Positions 46,111 to 57,612 of a stretch of DNA of 64,000 bases are shown here, in pieces. Under the pieces are notes generated by a model. That model had not been told where the DNA came from and did not search any database. It worked only from the letters and a program-made list of their open reading frames with translations. The position numbers were made by a program, and so were the translations under genes. Within the stretch, counting starts at the first letter, position 1, and each line of letters opens with the position of its first letter. The stretch comes from Isoetes taiwanensis (lineage: Eukaryota; Streptophyta; Lycopodiopsida; Isoetales; Isoetaceae), in contig JAJEKV010000102.1 of assembly GCA_021234155.1 (NCBI GenBank), positions 1,606,456-1,670,455 on the forward strand. Direction: 5' to 3'.

Positions 46111-46930
46111 GTGGAGTACTTGGGCCATGTAATATCGGCGGAAGGGATTTCCCACGGACCCCGCAAAGATAGAAGCGATAGTTGATTGGCCAGCTCAAGG
46201 AATGTAGCGGTAGAAGCTTTCGGGTTGGCGGGATATTCTGAAAGTTAAGTGAAGGACTTTGCTAAGTGGGCGTCTCCTTTGCCGGACCTCACTAAGAGTG
46301 TTAAGGTGAAAGATTGGAGAGCACATTGGTTAGAAAAGTCCAAGTTTCCTTTGAGAAGCTCAAGGAGGCCTTGACAACAGCTCGGTTGCTTTCGTCCTTC
46401 CGGATCAGGTAAAAATAAGCTCGTGGCTACGGATGCAAGCAAGATAGCAGGGGGCAGTCTTGATGCAAGAAGAAAAAGGGTAGTAAACCTCCACGACTCA
46501 AAGAAGATGAACGGCAGCCAGAGCAACGCTACCCAACCCATGATCAGGAGCTCTTAGCCATCGTCGAGCATTATTGGAGGCATTATTTCTTTGGGAAGAA
46601 AGTTTCGATTAGATCTCGATCACGAGCCTCCGGTATCTTTTCACCCAACCACTCCTCAACCTAAGGCAAAGGAGGTGGATGGAATTCCTTGAGGAGTATG
46701 ATTTTGATATAGTATATAAGCCGGGTAAGCTTAATATTGTGGCGGATGCTCTCTCAGGAGACCGTTTGAGACAAGAACGCATTGTAATCGATTTCCACTC
46801 TTCAGTGAGTTTGGTAAGAAGATTGAAGAGACCACCGCCAATAGATGAGGATTTCAAGGAAGTATGGGAAAGCCTTTCTAGGGAGGCTAGAAACAGGATA
46901 AAGAACGGGGGAGGCCTTCAAGCATTATAA
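46111..46930 (+). pseudogene. Pol of O, middle part: RT end and RNase H
   Basis: It begins GTGGAGTACTTGGGCCATG, which continues the RT coding of ERV (30888) as EYLGHV. RNase H pieces follow: ATDASK near 46430, THDQELLAIV near 46545, and the open stretch 46679-46870 with [19 protein letters not shown] and ADALS. The region is thick with 1-2 base frame breaks compared with the same region of element I at 41731-42351. Confidence 0.8.
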
Positions 46931-48258
46931 GAAGGAAGGCAACTTGTTGTATCATAAACATAAGTTGTGTGTGCCCGAATCATCGGGGGTAAAGGAAGCT
47001 AATTCTTCACGACACACACAACAGCCCAATAGCTTGAGGGCATCGCGGGGTTTATGAAGACCTACTTCAAGATTCAAGTAGTTACTTCGGCGAGGGGATG
47101 AAGAAGCGGAGATAGCCAGGTATATTCGGGAATGCCAGTTGTGTCAGCAGACCAAAGCAGAGCAACTTCGAATTCCGGGTGCCTTAGAGCCATTGGGGGT
47201 GCCAAATGCTAAGTGGGAGGTCATAAGTATGGATTTTATCACGGACTCCTAGAACTCTTGAGGGCAAGGATGCATTGATGGTTGTCGTAGACAAGTTATC
47301 TAAGATGGCACATTTTGTGCCTTGCAGAACTACGGACACCGCATTAGATACTGCCAAGCTATTTGTAAAGGAGATTTTTAGACTCCATGGCATGCCTCGG
47401 GAGATAATTTCAGATAGGGATTCCAAATTTATGAGTGCCTTTTGGCAAGACCTCTTTAGCACGATTCAGACGAAGCTCTCCATGAGCACGGCATATCATC
47501 CCCAAACAGATGGTCAGACGGAGTGGACGAATCGCATCATCGAGGATATGCTTCGAAGTTATGTGTGGAATAAGCAATCCAAGTGGGATGAGTTCATCCA
47601 CTTGGTGGAGTTCGCCTACAATAGTGCCAAGCAGGAGTCATCTCAGATGTCTCCTTTCATGGTAAATTACGGGTACCAGTGCCTAACCCCAGATACTTGG
47701 CACAATCCTGTGTCAAAGGTGGAAGTATCCCAGCAGATGCTTGGTGATATGCAGCAGTTGGTGGAAGAAGTAAGGGGTTACTTATTGGCAGCAAGAAGTC
47801 GGCAGAAGAGTGTAGCCGACAGGCACAGGACCGTAAGAGAGTTTAAGGTAGGTGATAGCGTGTGGTTGAAGATCAAGGTTAAGCAAGCTAAGCTTCGGAT
47901 TGGTAGTTGCAAGAAGCTTGCCCCTAAGTGGGCTGGTCCGTTCAAGATTTTAGAGAAAGTGGGCTCCCAAGCCTACAAGTTGGATCTCCCGGCCCATCTC
48001 AAGGTTCACAAGGTTTTCCACATAAGTTTATTAAAAAGGCACAATCCTAACCCTGAGGAGGTTTTGGATACTCCAACTTTGTTGGAAATGACGGAAGAGC
48101 AAGTGGAAATCGTGCCTGAGTTACTTCTTGATAAGTCATTCAAGAAGACTAGGAGGTCTCAGTTCCTCCAGTATTTGGTCAAGTGGAAACACTTGCCGTG
48201 GAAAACGCAGACTTGGGTATTGGGCGAGGATTTGGAGAAGCAATACCCGAGTTTATGA
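46931..48258 (+). pseudogene. Integrase with C-terminal chromodomain of O
   Basis: The zinc-binding and first catalytic Asp region (46931-47274) is frame-broken: ECQLCQQTKAEQLR, then a D in SMDFI. The open stretch 47275-48258 carries DKLSKMAHFVP, the second Asp in ISDRDSKFMSAFW and the catalytic Glu in DGQTEWTNR. Next are the GPY/F-type WAGPFKILEKVG and HKVFHISLLKRH. It ends with a chromodomain, QFLQYLVKWKHLP...TWVL...YPS, that is cut short by a 1-base frame break near 48250 and altered by a compensating pair near 48200. Chromodomain-bearing integrases define the chromovirus branch of Ty3/gypsy. Confidence 0.88.
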
Positions 48259-49159
48259 AGGAGTTTGATGGGCGAGTGGTCTCCAGGCCTGGTGGACCCC
48301 ACTTCGCCCGAGGTTTAGCTTAGTATGCTTCTTAGTTAACCTTAAGTTACGGCTCATGTCTTCTAGTTGGTAGAATACATGTGCGAGAATCTTGGAACGA
48401 TAATGGGCGATGATGAGATAAACCTTTAAAAGCGTTCTCTAGGCCAACATGCGCCAAGAGGTGCGCATGACCAATAGGGTCATGCGAGAGAGAGAAAGGA
48501 AAGGCATAGTCTTGCGATGATGGGACATCGGTCGGATGCTCCCTATGCCACGATGTGGGGTCGCACACACTGGCCGTAGGGGTCATGGTGAAGGTCAAAG
48601 TGATCATGCTTGGCGATGATGGGATCGTGAGACGTTCCTAGCTTGAAACCCTTGGGGCATGATGCACTAGGGGTACTTTCGGCACGGGTAACCAAAAGTA
48701 CAAGGTAGCACTTGATCATGGGCGATGATGGGATCATCTTAAACGGTCCTTAAGCTCAAATCCGGAAGGGCCATGATCGAGTGCAAGGTATTGGTAAGGG
48801 GGGTGGTCCCCTAAAACCACAATTTTATTAATTAATTAATTAGACTAACGTAATGTGCTCCATGTGCAGGCAAGTGAGAAGGAGCATCGAGGTGGAGCGC
48901 ATTACGAGAAGATGGGGGAACCATAATTTAGATTATGAACCCTAATAACTCTTATAATAATGTTTTGGATTATTGTAAGAAGTAACCTTGTTAAGGCTAT
49001 ATAATTTTGTATAAATATAGCCTAAATTTTGACATTTAACTCTTTAATAACAAGTTGATCCTTGAATTTAAGTATATGCTTTGTCTTGTTTTGCAGGATC
49101 GAGTAGCCTCGTCACCTTAGCGCAATGCTGAGGACAACATTGTTCTAAGGGGGGGAGAA
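48259..49159 (+). other. 3' untranslated part of O with polypurine tract
   Basis: No ORF is supported. Around 48395-48735 GGGCGATGATG(A/G)GAT or close variants recur four or more times (for example at 48403 and 48721). The polypurine tract AAGGGGGGGAGAA at 49147-49159 directly precedes the 3' LTR and primes plus-strand synthesis. Confidence 0.75.
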
Positions 49160-50408
49160 TGTGACGTTCCAGGGAAATATACGCTATAAATACGTATATT
49201 CCTGGACCCGTCACCATACAAGTCTACCTAAGTAGCCTTGTATGCATTGGAAAGTGGCAAGGGATGCACATCTAAGTTAATTGTTTAACTTAGATAACCT
49301 TAGGATAAGACCCATTTCCACATGGCCTTATCCTATTGGGCAACCGCCACACGACCTCATCCTAGTGGTGCCACGTGGCATCCCATGTGGACGCTCACCT
49401 ATATTAGCTCTAACCCTAACCCTAGACCCTTTTTCCCTGACCTAGCCTCTAAACCCTCATCTACGCGCCCGAAACTCCGTTTCGAGCACCGTTCGTCGTA
49501 GCGTAGCCTGGAGCAGCAGCCCCTGGAAGGTGTGTATGATCGTAGAGCGAGCCACGTCAAGGAGCATGGAGACGCCGGGGATGGGAGGAAGCGCTTCTGG
49601 AGGAGGTAGGTTGAGTAGAGTCCATGTTAGTTCATCTGGGAGTTAGCACTCCAGATGGGTTAGTATTTCGTAGCTAGAATAGAGCCAACCTAGATCCTTT
49701 GTTGAACATCTTGAACCCTAATCAATGAACCCTAACTGATAGTTAGATATGTATGATTAGGTTAAGATGTTCATATGATATTGTTCATGATGATTATGTG
49801 ATGTTGGTTGATCATGTTTGTTCCTCTTGTGTTGGGAAGGGGGTAGAGACCTAGGGCCATATGTAGTATGCTCCTTGAAAGGTTTCAGCATATAAGTCGT
49901 GTAAATCAGAGAACTCTACCTATGAGAAGCAGTGGCAGTAGGTTATGAGTTGTACATGCATTCATGAGAAGCAGTGGCAGTGAATGTAAGTGAAGAGTAT
50001 CAAAATGAAAAAGGGGCGCTGCTTGACTATGAGGTGCGTAGAATTGAATTTTAAAGCGGTTAGAGACTATCAGCGCCCCATACGTTTCCCGCCGTATAAA
50101 ATATGCGTGAAAAGAATACGTATGGAAACCTGGTTAGGTTTCAACAATTCAAACGCAATGATTGACACCTGTGGGATATTTTTGGAAAGTATATCAACAC
50201 CTGAACCGTCAGATTTTATATAGAGCTAGATATATAGATGACTGTGGAGGGCGGAGGGGGTAGGAGCGGCTGTTGTTGTTGGGCATGGTAACGGTTATGT
50301 TACAGATTGATAGAACTATGATTAATAAGTATTAAGGGATTAGTGACCATATTTTGGCTCCCTTATTACTTGCTAAGTCAAGTTGTTAATGATAAATCTT
50401 GCTAGACA

Positions 50409-53294
50409 TCTTATATCTTCTTATATTATAATGTTATTGTGTAAGTGTTGGACCCAGCCCTAAATCCAAAGGCTGAGATTTAGGGTTGAGATTTAATGGT
50501 TGAGATTTGAACACGTAAGAACCTAAAAATAAACAAAAAGATCGTGAGGTTTTTTTTGGCTATGGCGGCTAGCCTACTTTGCTTCAGAGTTTGCGTTCTG
50601 ATTATCCGACTCAAATCCTGAATCTGAGAGTCTGTTATGGAGAAGCAGCTATGGCGGCTAGCATGTAGCGTACTTTGCTTCAGAGTTTGCATTCTTCAGA
50701 GTTTGCTTCATAGTTTGCATGTGATTTTTCTTCAAGCAGGGCACAAATCGAACCAGGGGAGTTTCCGCATCATTCCGACACAAATCCGGTTGAGATTTGA
50801 TGCAGCAGAATTTAGAGTTTAGGGTTATGGCGCCCGACGGATTTTCTCTTACAGAAGGCAGGGGGTTTTCTGCTTTCTAGCGTCAGCTATTCTTTTTCTT
50901 CCCATTGTTGTGATTCTTGGGGCCGCTGCTTTAGAGAAGGAGCTATAAACTGGATGATCCTGTCATTGACGAAGCATGGCCTCTGGATTGTGTCGACTCC
51001 ATTGTAAGGTCTGTAAGCTCTGAAGTCTGCAAGTTTTGATCCGGATTTTGATTTTGAAAGCTCAGGTAGGTTGATACTCTCTGATTCCATCAGTCAACAT
51101 CACCCTAAATGCGATATTGTGTCTGTGCAGTTAAATCAAGTCTATAAGTTTAACCAAGTAGAAGTTGAAGACAATATACTCTTTTGCACAGCCAGAGTGA
51201 GCAGCATTTCGCAGACCATGGTGGTGATTGGGATATTGGGAGATTGGTGGGTCATCTATTCAGCGTCCCGCTCTTTTAGTGGTTTCTAAGGAAATGACTT
51301 CTTGGCTGGCCATACAAGTTTTGTAGCATAGTAGATATCAAATAAGAACGAGCCTGGCATTCACTTTTTTGCGTTGTGAAGATCATTTTCATATTAGGGT
51401 TCACTGATTTTGAGACAACGCAATGATGGAATTATTTCTGTGTTTGCTACATTTGCTGAATTTGCTGCCTTTGGCTTTGATCTGCGAGTTCCCCTGCTCT
51501 ACCTTTTTCTAGCTGCCTTTGAATTCTGCAGGCAACTGAGGAGGTGACTAGGGAGTTGCAAACAGGTGATAGAAGGGGAGAGCAGGAGATTCCATTACAG
51601 CTTGCCTCTGTATATAGTTTGTCTATCAAAAGGAGATTGAGACAGGAAACTCTGTTTGCCTGTCAAATTTGTTCTGACAATCAGCAAATTGTGGTTGTTG
51701 CTTGAAAGGGAGATTCTTGCGATTGGAAAAGAACAAACAACATCTGCAAGCAGTAAATCTAATTTGCATTTATAAATATTCATTCCATTTCTTAAGTCTT
51801 CAAGTGTGCGCACACTGCTTAGGCCTTTCCCACTTATAGAGTTCAATTGAAGTTTCAATTCAGGTGTGCGGTGGAGGTGCTGCAGCTATCCTTATAATAG
51901 CCCTCTTGGTGTCTGTTGTTGGGCTAGCAAGGGCACAAAAGTTCCATTACAATGCTTCATTCTCTCCTTAATGCTCCAATGCTGGTCGAATTTTAAGCAG
52001 AATAGCAAAGCTGGACCATTGTATATATTTGTTGTTGCATTAATATATGCTAATTTGAAGCAGAAGCTCTGTTCAGTTCTACGATATAAACACATTGCAA
52101 AGGGAAGTGTTGTGTTATGATGATATGGTTAATGTAAAAGGAAGTACTGTGTTATGATGAGATGGTTGTGTTCACTCAAACCTAAGAACATAATTTGATC
52201 TTGAAATTCTCCTAACATTCTTCCATGCAATGTCTTTTGAGAACATAATTTAATGTGGAAATTCCGTTGACATTTTTCTATGCTATGTGTCCAAAGCTTT
52301 AAAATAAAATTTCTTTTTAAATACCAAGTAAATTTTAGCCAGTTATGAGCCTAGGAAGATATGTGGATTTGAAACTTCCTAAAGAAGAGTTGATCATATA
52401 CTTTAGCACACATACATGTACAACAAAGTGGACCATTATAATTACAGACATGAATGGAAGCGTCAGACAATAATTCACTGTAACTACAAACATGAAACGA
52501 AGTGTAGGATAAGGACTTGCTCACTCCTTACCAGTTTGGCCCTTCGTAACTATGAATGGGAATGGAAGCGTGGGAAAATGACTTGCTCACTTTTTATCAG
52601 TTTGGCCCACAGGTCTAATAAAATTCTCTCTTTTTCTTTACACCCCAAAGACCATTGTTTTGCAACATACTTATTAATTGTTCAAAACAATGCTTCATGG
52701 ATTTTGTTGAATATATGTATCCCATGTATGCCTACTCTAATATATGTAGAGTCATGACACATTTTTCACATTTTATTCACACACACGATTAATAATATCT
52801 AAGTAGATTTTAAGGTAGCTCTAATTATAGGTGCAAAGAACTTATAAAGGTAGCTATAGATAAGGTGCTATACACAACGAAAGAATTGTCTAAGGTCGCA
52901 CTATAGAATTCAATGCCTTCAAAAGGTATGGTGTTGTTCACAACACATCCATCTTTGACTGTCCGGATCCGCGGGGAGTAAATGAAAGATCAAATCCCCA
53001 TAAAGAATAGGATCTCACCTAAATCGCCCCATGTATGTGCCCCCCCCCCCGGGACAACACAACACAACACATCCACATTCATATACAAGCAGCAAAAGAG
53101 TGACTATATGAGATTCAGTACACAATATCAACACCTCATAGACATGGTCACTTGCAATCTACATGTTCTCAAAATGATCCAATGGCCTAGAAGTTATTCT
53201 ATGCAAATGCGCAGTTACAATGGTCTAGAAGGCTATATGCAGGTTTCTAATAAAGTTCCAAATTGTACCCAGCAACGCTGGGCACCATTACTAG
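50409..53294 (+). mobile_element. Non-autonomous Helitron (putative)
   Basis: The 5' end is A|TCTTATATCTTC (TC start after A at 50408). The 3' end is the hairpin CCCAGC-AAC-GCTGGG (53268-53282), 8 bases, then CTAG|T at 53291-53295. Insertion between A and T with no target duplication is what Helitrons do. No Rep/helicase ORF is seen, so it would move in trans. Immediately after the end, TTATAATGTTAT(A/T)GTGTAAG repeats the sequence found 14 bases inside the 5' end, suggesting a head-to-tail second copy that has lost its first bases. Short exon-like ORFs inside (for example 51090-50887 minus) are not recognised. Confidence 0.6.
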
Positions 53295-53607
53295 TTATAA
53301 TGTTATAGTGTAAGTGTTGGACCCAGCCCTAATTTGGACGCTCCAGATTTGATCAAGCCAATGGAGGAAATGATGCCACGTCATATTTTTAAGATAACTT
53401 GGGTTTTTTTTAGCACGCCAGCCTAACCAAGCCTACACCCTTTCTTGCAATTCTAGCCTATCCACGCAGCACCTCCACCTCATCAAAAACTGATGTGGCC
53501 TTAATTTTCACCGTTAGATTTTTGTTTTTATAAATCTAAGGCCAAGAAAATTAGAAAAACGGCTAAAATAAGCAGGAGATGCAAAAGGTCACGGAATAAC
53601 CTCCTCT

Positions 53608-54304
53608 TTGCGTCGGGGCGTTTTTCCTCCTATTAAGGTCTTCCCCGCATGTTTTTCTAGGGAAAAGAAATTGAAGCAAAGCCCGGTTCTACCACTAAAT
53701 CAATCGAGGATGCCGCCATTGTGGGGCGATTCAGGTCTTATCTTTGTATCCATTGTGTTCATCCCAATCGACTATGGTCCCTCTATCGACTTTATTCGGA
53801 AAGAGCTTCTTCAATCGGCTTTGGATGTGGTTCCACCGAGGTGCAAATGGGAGCATGAACCGGTTGAGGCCTTTATGGATTCAGAAGGCAATATTTATGC
53901 TAGAGATGCACAGGGATATGAAGTGTGTAGGCATGCGATTACTTGACTTGATAAAGTCCGGACTTGCGGCAGAAGGAGAAGTGGTTTCGATCAAATCGGT
54001 GTTTCTCAAAGCGAGAACAGCCCACTCCCCTTTGAAGAATCTGGCCTTCCCAAGTACAATAGCTTTTAAGCTATATGCTAAGGACGTTATTTTCACTTTT
54101 GCGGGGTTTTGTGATGAATCTACAGCCATCAGAAGCTGCGGCAAGATTTGGCATAAGAGTGCCTCCTTTTGCGAGCCCTGCTGTCTTATGAAACGTATTG
54201 AAGAGGAATGGGCCCACGCTTCAAAGGAACCTAATATTTTCAATAAGTGTTTTTATGTCCAATGCAATTTGTTGATAGATTTTCTTAGAGGAGTCTATAT
54301 CTGA
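53608..54304 (+). pseudogene. Unidentified gene fragment, two overlapping frames
   Basis: Frame one (53608-53946) encodes VFIPIDYGPSIDFIRKELLQ and WEHEPVEAFMDSEGNIYA. At about 53940 the coding pattern passes to a second frame (DLIKSGLAAEGEVVSIKS through RIEEEWAHASKEPN, stop at 54302). Residue composition looks like real protein. I do not recognise the family. It lies within the tandem Helitron region, so it is probably captured host or element coding sequence. Confidence 0.45.
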
Positions 54305-54636
54305 GTTATAGTTTAGGAAATAAGCTTTATTTAGACAGACACCTTTGAAATGAGGAGGACAAGTGGTTGAATTAACTTTTAACTATGTTTCCATGCTCTT
54401 CATATATGTTTTTGCATAACCTTAATATGAGAGAAGGAAAAGGGTTGTCATGTTAATATATAGATGGAACCATGATTGCTTTCATAGAGGCCGAGTTAGC
54501 TTTTCTTTGGTGCAGTTCACACAAAGATGAGCACATAGAAGGAACAAATAGTCCCCCCGCTTGAAGAAGCTTTCCATTTGCCAAGAAAGCACCAAAAGAA
54601 CACCACGACATTCAGAAAATCATCGGATGTCTAATG

Positions 54637-54840
54637 CTATTGCTTGCTATATCGAAAACGAGAATGTGCCCAACAATCTAGCCATGTCTTTTCTTTGCTT
54701 GGATCGGTATGCATTTCCCATTTGGAAGAGTTAAATTTGAAGGCCCCGTCATACGCTTTATCCAAGATTAGGACCTTATCGTTGTGCATTATAGCCAAAT
54801 GCATTGTTGCTACTCCCAAGATTCTTCACTAACATCTGCC
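54637..54840 (-). pseudogene. Glyoxal/galactose oxidase-like N-terminal fragment
   Basis: The minus-strand translation gives GVATMHLAIMHNDKVLILD and then KWEMHTDP followed by LDCWAHSRF. Plant glyoxal oxidase-type proteins start with a GVxxMH...DKVxxxD block followed by W, DP and DCxAHS. About 60 residues are present and no further domain follows. It fits a gene piece picked up by a Helitron. Identification by eye only. Confidence 0.5.
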
Positions 54841-55655
54841 ATGTTCCCGTACTCTCATTACGCCCAAATGCTTGGTTAAGGACTAAAATTGGAGCTAAAA
54901 TGCGAACAATTCTGATCAAGTCCTTCATCACGCAAAATCCGAAATAGATACCTCAAATAGAATGAATTTGCGTAAAGCAGGATATGGAGTAGAGCTATTT
55001 TTTGCGGTGTCTTAGCCGACTACGTGGGATAAAACTATCTAGATTGAAGGTGCTAAGCACAAAGAGGCTTACACTTTTTGCTACACACCATGCATGGTGC
55101 CACAAATGAATTGTCAACGGAAGATGAGGCAGCTATTGGTACTTCCACATGCGGTGACAACATGGAAACATCAACCTGGAGTAGTCCCGATGGGTGATGC
55201 CATGGGATTGCGTATCCGGAAGGTTAGAGTCATGCCAGAGCCGGATGGAGTGGTCAACCCTAGCCATTGTCTTATGCCAGCCCCGCCATTGTTATGACTC
55301 GGTCTGCTCTATCTTGAGGCCTATCCAGTCGGTCGACTTCCTTATGTGCGGATCCACGGTGGGAGCTCTCACGTTTTATGGTATGTGGCTATGTTCTTTG
55401 CACCTTTGGATATGTGATGGACTACCCTTCGAGGTAGTATTTGTATTGTTGATGCTAGTTCTGACATGTTTATTGCTTCCGCTGTTATAGGAGCCCATAG
55501 GGGAAGGGCGCGCAAGACACCTTCGTGTCCCCTCCCCGCGCTAAGGTCACCTTAGGTGCGGGGTAGACGAAGGGCCTGTGCGGTTGTTGAGCCGGATGGG
55601 GGATTTCCTGCCGAGTGTACGGCCGGGTGCCGTATGTTTAGCAGGGAGCGTCACA

Positions 55656-55882
55656 TTGGTCAAAATAAATCCCAAACAACATTGGGAAAAGCGGGCATCC
55701 CTGTTTCACTCCCATATTGTTAACTACCTCCTCCTGGCATATATTGCTCATGGGAAAAGAGAGTTGTACAATAACCCTTTGATAAAGCTTAGCAACCACA
55801 CCTTTTAGCTCAGTAGGAACACCAATATGATTCATATATTCCCATATGTTCTTTCTCCTGACCATATCGAATGCACAAATAA
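55656..55882 (-). mobile_element. LINE (second family), 5' half of the split copy
   Basis: The minus-strand translation reads AFDMVRRKNIWEYMNHIGVP, then LYQRV and GVKQGCPLFPMLFGIYFD, the RT palm up to just before YADD. It stops at the LTR insertion point and resumes at 24006. Upstream of 55882 the sequence switches to a plus-strand LINE fragment, so the 5' part is lost or rearranged. Confidence 0.85.
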
Positions 55883-56260
55883 GGCAAATACGCTATGACT
55901 TTGCATGGCCGAGTCTCTCGCCCACTTCACCATCTCCACAACTAGACCTTGTGGAGATGTGGGATGCAATTGTCTTAGCCCAAGTTAACACTGGTCATTA
56001 TCATGCACATATAAATCCCACTTTGGCACCCGGACCACAAGCTTATTTGCTTGCTTCCTTGTCTAGAAAAAAGCTTGTAGGTATTGCATCAATTCGCACA
56101 GGGTCCCACAAGCTACGATTGAGACATGTAAATGGGAGCCACCGCAATTGCCACGAGAAGCGAGATTATGTGCATGTTGCCAGTTATAGGTTATTGAAGA
56201 TGAAAGTCATACTCTGCTAGGATGTCCTGCTTTTGAGATGGTCAGGAATCGTTATTTGAC
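55883..56260 (+). mobile_element. LINE C-terminal fragment, plus strand
   Basis: The translation near 56090-56215 reads RTGSHKLRLRHVN, then in a shifted frame EDESHTLLGCPAFEMVRNRY. This resembles the end of RTE/Jockey-like LINEs (R.G.H.L...EDE.H.L..CP.Y...R). The fragment abuts the minus-strand LINE piece at 55882 head to head, a rearranged junction. Confidence 0.65.
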
Positions 56261-56289
56261 TTTAGCATTCCAAATGCACTAGGCCAAAA

Positions 56290-57612
56290 TTTGCAGGTGG
56301 TTTGGGTATGACAGACTTCCATCTGCAGAGTAAGATTCTGATTTCTAAATTTATTTGGAGGATCCTTAAGGATATGGTTGACTCACCTGGAGTGCGGTTG
56401 GTAAAGCAATCACTTGCACATTGTGTTCCTTTTAGGAAGGCTTCGTTAAAACCTCTTCTTCCTTAAAGTCTCTTTTATGAGCTATGCTCTTTTCCTAATG
56501 CCTTCCCTTTTTTGAAAGGCTTGCTAAAGTCTTGGGAGATAATACGGACTTTATTTCGTATTGATCTTGTTGCATGTCATCAGTTGAGTGCCCCTTGTTG
56601 GTGGATACCTGTGGAAAATAATCTTCCATTTCGTGCCTCAGTTCATCCATTAACTCAACCGGCGCTGGGGGTTAGCAGGAATCTTGACGATTGTGGCATG
56701 GTATGATTCTGGCCAGTAAGTGACATGGCAAATCTTTCAAACAAAATTCTTATTGTCTTGATAGGACAGACCTATTTGACAAAAGGTTGCTAGTACTCTG
56801 CCATTGATTGCTTCAAAGGCTATTGAAGGGGGCAATGCGGGTTTCCCACTAGAGTGTTCATGAGAATAGGCTTGTGAACTCTATGTATAGGCTGCTTGTC
56901 AATGGTGATATCCTTCCGCCATCTACTAAGTGGTCCCTTCAGCTCTCACCTCCTAGTTGGAGACTTATGTGGACTTGGGCTTGAGATAAACTACTCCATC
57001 CTAAGGTGGCTGTGCTTTGGTGGCAAATTCTTCACAGATGCCCTCGTGTGAATGTGTTTGTCCACAGATTTGATCCTCGAGTGTCAGCACTCTGCCCAAT
57101 GTGCAAGCAAAGGGACGAGACCATTGAGCATTGTTTCTTTTTATGTGATCATCTCCAACATGTTTGGTCTTGGCTGCTTTCTTTTTTTCATGTGACATTG
57201 ACAAGTCAGCAAGTGCTTATGGCTATTTATCCGGATACTTAGAATAAGTTGCGAAGCCAAGCATTTCATTTAGCATCAGGATTGTTGTTGTGGTCCATCT
57301 GGAAGCGCATTGTGTATCTTTCAAGGTTTGGATATTCCTCCTGCAGTTATCCTCCCGGACGCACAAGAATCGCTAAGGCCTACCATTGCTCTTCGCGTGC
57401 TCCTGCCAAGCGACAATTGATATTTGAGTCCTATTTGAGTGAGCGACAATTGATATTTGAGTCCTATTTGAGTGTTTTGTCTTATGTATAGGCTGGTGGT
57501 TCTACTCAGTGGATCATGATTATCCTCTGAGATTTTATTCCCGCCTCTGCATTTATATATGGCTTTTGGCTTGGAGTTTCAATAAAGTTTGTCGTTCTTA
57601 AAAAAAAAAAAA
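56290..57612 (+). mobile_element. L1-type LINE 3' fragment with poly(A)
   Basis: GGLGMTDFHLQSKILISKFIW (about 56300) is the post-RT block of plant L1 ORF2. The zf-RVT region at 57006-57242 carries LWWQILHRCPRVNVF and CPMCKQRDETIEHCFFLC. A poly(A) run ends the element at about 57600-57612. GTTTGTCGTTCT occurs just before and just after the poly(A) (57588 and 57614), so either the end was duplicated or a second event occurred there. Frames are broken. Confidence 0.8.

Larger units (their letters stand above)
49876..55175. mobile_element. 5.3 kb composite insert in the 3' LTR of O
   Basis: It lies between the LTR words TATGCTCCT and CTGGAGTAGTCCCG. It contains a probable Helitron (50409-53294), the start of a second copy of the same Helitron family right after it, an unidentified ORF pair (53608-54304) and a glyoxal-oxidase-like fragment. 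Near the left end ATGAGAAGCAGTGGCAGT occurs twice (49921 and 49964). The composite seems to be a set of Helitron-borne host fragments. Confidence 0.65.
24007..55655 (+). mobile_element. Outer Ty3/gypsy chromovirus O with nested insertions, TSD TTGGT
   Basis: The element begins TGTGACGTTCC and ends GGAGCGTCACA, flanked by TTGGT at 24002-24006 and 55656-55660. It has LTRs, a tRNA-Met(i) primer site, a polypurine tract and pol genes in the order RT, RNase H, integrase, chromodomain. In front of pol are an ORF with a histone H3 core and a conserved ORF of unknown function (ORF B). No recognisable gag lies between ORF B and the protease. Two large insertions sit inside it: element I (30889-46110) in RT, and a 5.3 kb block in the 3' LTR. 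Without these the element is about 11 kb. LTR sequences are almost the same where both exist, so the insertion is fairly young. Confidence 0.93.
49160..55655 (+). repeat. 3' LTR of O, interrupted by 5.3 kb
   Basis: Part 1 (49160-49875) matches 24007-24709 of the 5' LTR, and part 2 (55176-55655) matches 25095-25614. The 385 bp between (24710-25094) are absent here and replaced by 49876-55175. The LTR therefore lost a segment when, or after, the foreign block entered. Confidence 0.9.
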
